In this document: positions 14,538 to 16,517 of the stretch, piece by piece
How the letters are laid out: each line of letters starts with the position of its first letter
Position numbering within the stretch: the stretch's first letter is position 1
Origin: DATFMH01 sp035267045
GTDB lineage: Bacteria; Bacteroidota; Rhodothermia; Balneolales; DATFMH01
Assembly (NCBI GenBank): GCA_035267045.1
Contig: DATFMH010000091.1
Location: 1-16,517 of the forward strand
DNA length: 16,517 bases
Direction of reading: 5' to 3'
Notes under the pieces: generated by a model
What the model was told of the DNA's origin: nothing
What the model saw: the letters and a program-made list of their open reading frames with translations, nothing else
The model's database searches: none
Made by a program: the position numbers and the translations under genes

Positions 14538-15455
14538 ATGGATTTACAGGCGTCAATTGATATAGGAACTAATACCGTATTGCTTCTCATTGGCAGGGTG
14601 AATAATGACAAAGTGGAGGTCGTTCATGAAGAACAAAGGGTGCCGCGACTGGGCCGTGGAGTAGACGGGGATAAAAAATTATCACAAGCAGGCATGATCC
14701 GTGTTATCGAGAGCCTGATTGAGTATAAATCCATCATTAGAAATAGGTATCCATGTGTATCCCGGGTAACGGTTACTGCGACAAGTGCCGTGCGTGATGC
14801 AACCAACAAGAATGAATTTCTAAAAAAAGTAAAGCACCAAACTGGTTGGGAGATTCGTGTATTAAGTGGTACTGATGAAGCAGAATGGACCTATGCCGGA
14901 GCTTTATCTGTTTTAGGACATATTCAAACAGACGGCAGGCTCGTTCTCGATATAGGTGGAGGAAGTACGGAAATAGCATTTGGCAAACATTTACAATTAA
15001 TGGATTCCCATTCTTTTAATATGGGATGTGTCCGTTTCACCGAACGTTATCTTAAACATGATCCGCCAACGGATAAGGAGATATCGGAATGCATGAATCA
15101 GATAAATGACATATTGGCTTCAAGGCAGATCAATTATAATGCGAATTTTACGGCGATTGGAGTTGCCGGTACTTTGACTTCTTTAGCATATATGGATTTA
15201 AATTTGAAGAAATATGATCCTGCCAGGATCAATGGCCATATTTTAACACGTGGCAAAATCCGGAAGTATATTCAAATATTGTCAGAAATGACCCATAGTC
15301 AGATGATTAAAGAATATCCGGAGGTCATGGAAGGCAGAGCTGATATTTTTATTGCGGGAATACTGATTTTGGATGGATTTATGGGCTATTATAATCAGGA
15401 GAAGATAATTGTCTCGACCGGTGGAATAAGGCACGGTGCATTACAAAAAGGGTAG
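14538..15455 (+). CDS. Ppx/GppA family phosphatase (short form)
   Basis: This 305-residue ASKHA-fold enzyme hydrolyses inorganic polyphosphate or pppGpp. Motifs are DIGTNT (8-13), TSAVRDA (82-88), the probable catalytic Glu114 in GTDEAEW, and the phosphate-binding DIGGGSTE (138-145). It has the two N-terminal domains only and lacks the C-terminal HD and accessory domains of the roughly 500-residue E. coli Ppx and GppA; such short forms are common in other phyla. Which substrate it prefers cannot be read from sequence, so no symbol is given. Its ATG is 2 bp after the prmA stop, implying coupling. It is the last gene in the plus-strand run; a T tract follows the stop codon but no good terminator stem was found. 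Confidence 0.92.
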   Translation: MDLQASIDIGTNTVLLLIGRVNNDKVEVVHEEQRVPRLGRGVDGDKKLSQAGMIRVIESLIEYKSIIRNRYPCVSRVTVTATSAVRDATNKNEFLKKVKHQTGWEIRVLSGTDEAEWTYAGALSVLGHIQTDGRLVLDIGGGSTEIAFGKHLQLMDSHSFNMGCVRFTERYLKHDPPTDKEISECMNQINDILASRQINYNANFTAIGVAGTLTSLAYMDLNLKKYDPARINGHILTRGKIRKYIQILSEMTHSQMIKEYPEVMEGRADIFIAGILILDGFMGYYNQEKIIVSTGGIRHGALQKG

Positions 15456-15460
15456 TTTTT

Positions 15461-15548
15461 TTATCAAGAGAGTTAATTGAAAAGAATAAAATTAGTTAGC
15501 TCAAACTTTTTTTATATTTTACATCGTTATTGATTGCACTCTTGATAA
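15461..15548 (+). repeat. Spaced 10-bp inverted repeat before the sigma-factor gene
   Basis: TTATCAAGAG (15461-15470) is the exact inverse of CTCTTGATAA (15539-15548), 68 bp apart. The right arm overlaps a weak candidate -10, TTGATA (15542-15547), that is 18 bp from TTTACA (15518-15523). It could be a pair of operator half-sites or a long-range stem in the leader. Confidence 0.4.
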
Positions 15549-15578
15549 TCACGTAGTGAAAGCGATATTTTATCAACC

Positions 15579-16229
15579 ATGACAGCGGCATCAAACCACT
15601 CAAAAAATATAAGTCCTGTTTCTTCTGAGGAAGAAAATCATACTGCTTCCGAAAGCAGTAGGGAAGATGCTATATTGGTTGAACAAGCCATAAGCGGTGA
15701 TGAAAAAGCTTATAATAAGATCGTTGAAAAATATCACCGGGCTCTCTATTACCATATATCAAAAATGATTCGTAATAATGATATCGTGGAAGATTTGATC
15801 CAGGAGATATTTTCGAAAGCGTTTAGTAATATTGGTTCTTATAACACGAACTATGCTTTTTCAACCTGGTTATATCGTATTGCCACCAATCATACAATCG
15901 ATTATCTACGAAAGAAAAAGCTGAACACCTATTCCATTGACGAGCCTATTTCTACAAAAGGTGGGGATATGAAAATGGAATTGCCGGATGAAACCCAGAA
16001 GACAGATGATATGGTCATCCGGAAGCAGCGGCATAATATCATTAAAGAAGCCATGCGTCAGTTACCCGATAAATATCGCCGGGTAATTGAAATGCGTCAC
16101 ATGGAGGAGAAGAGTTACCAGGAGATAGCTGATATCCTTGATTTGCCCCTGGGCACTGTTAAAGCACACATCTTCAGAGCCCGCGAATTGCTCTATAAAT
16201 ACCTCAAAGACAAACGGGGTTCGTTTTAA
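15579..16229 (+). CDS. ECF-type RNA polymerase sigma factor
   Basis: This 216-residue sigma-70-family factor redirects RNA polymerase to a specific promoter set. A disordered acidic N-terminal extension (1-28, Ser/Glu/Asn-rich) is longer than in most ECF factors. Region 2 runs from about 30 to 112, with core-binding DLIQEIF (72-78) and FSTWLYRIATNHTIDYLRKK as the -10-recognising part (94-113). Region 4 runs from about 148 to 210, with the -35-binding helix-turn-helix SYQEIADILDLPLGTVKAH (179-197). It is of the SigW/RpoE kind. No anti-sigma gene is seen within the 288 bp left in the window, so control may be by transcription or by a distant partner. The gene stands apart from the tatA-to-ppx run by 123 bp. 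Confidence 0.93.
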   Translation: MTAASNHSKNISPVSSEEENHTASESSREDAILVEQAISGDEKAYNKIVEKYHRALYYHISKMIRNNDIVEDLIQEIFSKAFSNIGSYNTNYAFSTWLYRIATNHTIDYLRKKKLNTYSIDEPISTKGGDMKMELPDETQKTDDMVIRKQRHNIIKEAMRQLPDKYRRVIEMRHMEEKSYQEIADILDLPLGTVKAHIFRARELLYKYLKDKRGSF

Positions 16230-16230
16230 A

Positions 16231-16251
16231 CAGTGAACAGTGAACAGTTAC
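16231..16251 (+). repeat. CAGT heptamer array after the sigma-factor gene
   Basis: CAGTGAA, CAGTGAA, CAGTTAC occupy 16231-16251, starting two bases after the stop codon. It is the same 7-bp pattern as at 2900-2933, in the same orientation relative to the upstream gene. Confidence 0.65.
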
Positions 16252-16283
16252 AATAATGGTTGGAAGCTCTTTAGTAAGTTTTC

Positions 16284-16308
16284 CTAAACTAAACTAACCT
16301 AACCCAAC
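16284..16308. repeat. Degenerate pentamer array (CTAAA/CTAAC)
   Basis: Five units read CTAAA, CTAAA, CTAAC, CTAAC, CCAAC. It is a short low-complexity tract with no recognised role. Confidence 0.5.
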
Positions 16309-16310
16309 CT

Positions 16311-16401
16311 CCAAACGACGTCATTCCCCGAAAAAAACGTTCGGGATAGGCTGAACTTGATTCAGTTACCAAACGACGTCATTCTGAATTTAATTCAGAA
16401 T
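16311..16401. repeat. Two palindromic elements sharing a 16-bp head
   Basis: The 16-mer CCAAACGACGTCATTC occurs at 16311-16326 and again at 16369-16384, 58 bp apart. After the first copy CCCGAA (16327-16332) pairs with TTCGGG (16340-16345), and CTGAA/TTCAG form a second small stem (16351-16365). The second copy leads into a perfect palindrome with 10-bp arms and one central base (16381-16401). Elements built as GTCATTC plus a palindrome are dispersed in many bacterial genomes, as far as I recall; only these copies are seen here. Confidence 0.65.
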
Positions 16402-16517
16402 CCAGCCAAGGCGTTGGCACCGTTTACAAACCGTTGATTTAACCCCTAAGCATTCTTCCAATTAGAGATGAAACAGCGTTCCCAGCCTTTAACCGGTAGA
16501 TTCCGGGTCGGGGCCCG
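16402..16517. other. Non-coding tail ending inside a palindromic element
   Basis: No gene or RNA is recognised. The last 19 bases, from 16499, start GATTCCGGG and end GGGCCCG, so a GC-rich hairpin (CGGG 16504-16507 with CCCG 16514-16517) is cut by the window edge. The form suggests a further member of the GTCATTC/GAATGAC palindrome type in opposite orientation. Confidence 0.4.

Noticed and set aside
16402..16492. tRNA or small structured RNA in the right-hand tail
   Set aside because: No cloverleaf, conserved loop or promoter could be made out by eye.

Overview
The window looks like a chromosomal segment (or a whole metagenomic contig) from a moderately AT-rich Gram-negative bacterium of the FCB group. 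Evidence: an Omp85/BamA-type outer-membrane protein, a lipoprotein M28 peptidase, a small acidic DUF2795-type protein of the Bacteroidota/Chlorobiota kind, a GatA subunit with the long insert seen in that group, and mostly weak Shine-Dalgarno sites. Balneolota/Rhodothermota is my best guess, but there is no rRNA or marker strong enough to fix the phylum. Most genes are ordinary core genes; the unusual material is in the repeats.

Layout. (1) 1-1212: a minus-strand REP-associated tyrosine transposase (RAYT, HUH/Y1 family) lies between two arrays of a large palindromic repeat with a 121-bp period (three units left, two right). The right array is a 213-bp copy of left positions 1-259 carrying one precise 46-bp deletion. 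Every unit has GTAG just before a hairpin, as classical REPs do. (2) 1227-2261: GT2 glycosyltransferase, minus strand; diverging from it is a YfcE-type phosphodiesterase (2394-2912). (3) 2913-3109: a convergent intergenic region with a heptamer array, two perfect hairpins and a dispersed 28-mer. (4) 3110-8921: a tight minus-strand run, in transcription order BamA/TamA-like protein, cyclic-nucleotide-binding-fold protein, RlmD-type rRNA methyltransferase, CrtI-family desaturase, with gaps of 20-24 bp. (5) 9033-9278: the small acidic protein, with its own terminator. (6) 9485-15455: a long plus-strand run of three consecutive tatA paralogues, gatA, a YdfG-like SDR, an M28/glutaminyl-cyclase-like lipoprotein, prmA and a Ppx/GppA phosphatase. 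(7) 15579-16229: an ECF sigma factor without a visible anti-sigma partner. (8) 16230-16517: non-coding, filled with short tandem arrays and palindromic repeats; the window ends inside one.

How the genes fit together. Tat export, outer-membrane assembly and a lipoprotein peptidase/cyclase give the region an envelope theme, mixed with translation genes (gatA, prmA, rlmD). The best candidate for something undescribed is the RAYT with its 121-bp multi-stem repeats. Secondary points are the tatA triplication, the cyclic-nucleotide-binding-fold protein that lacks the expected ligand residues, and repeats placed at or over stop codons.
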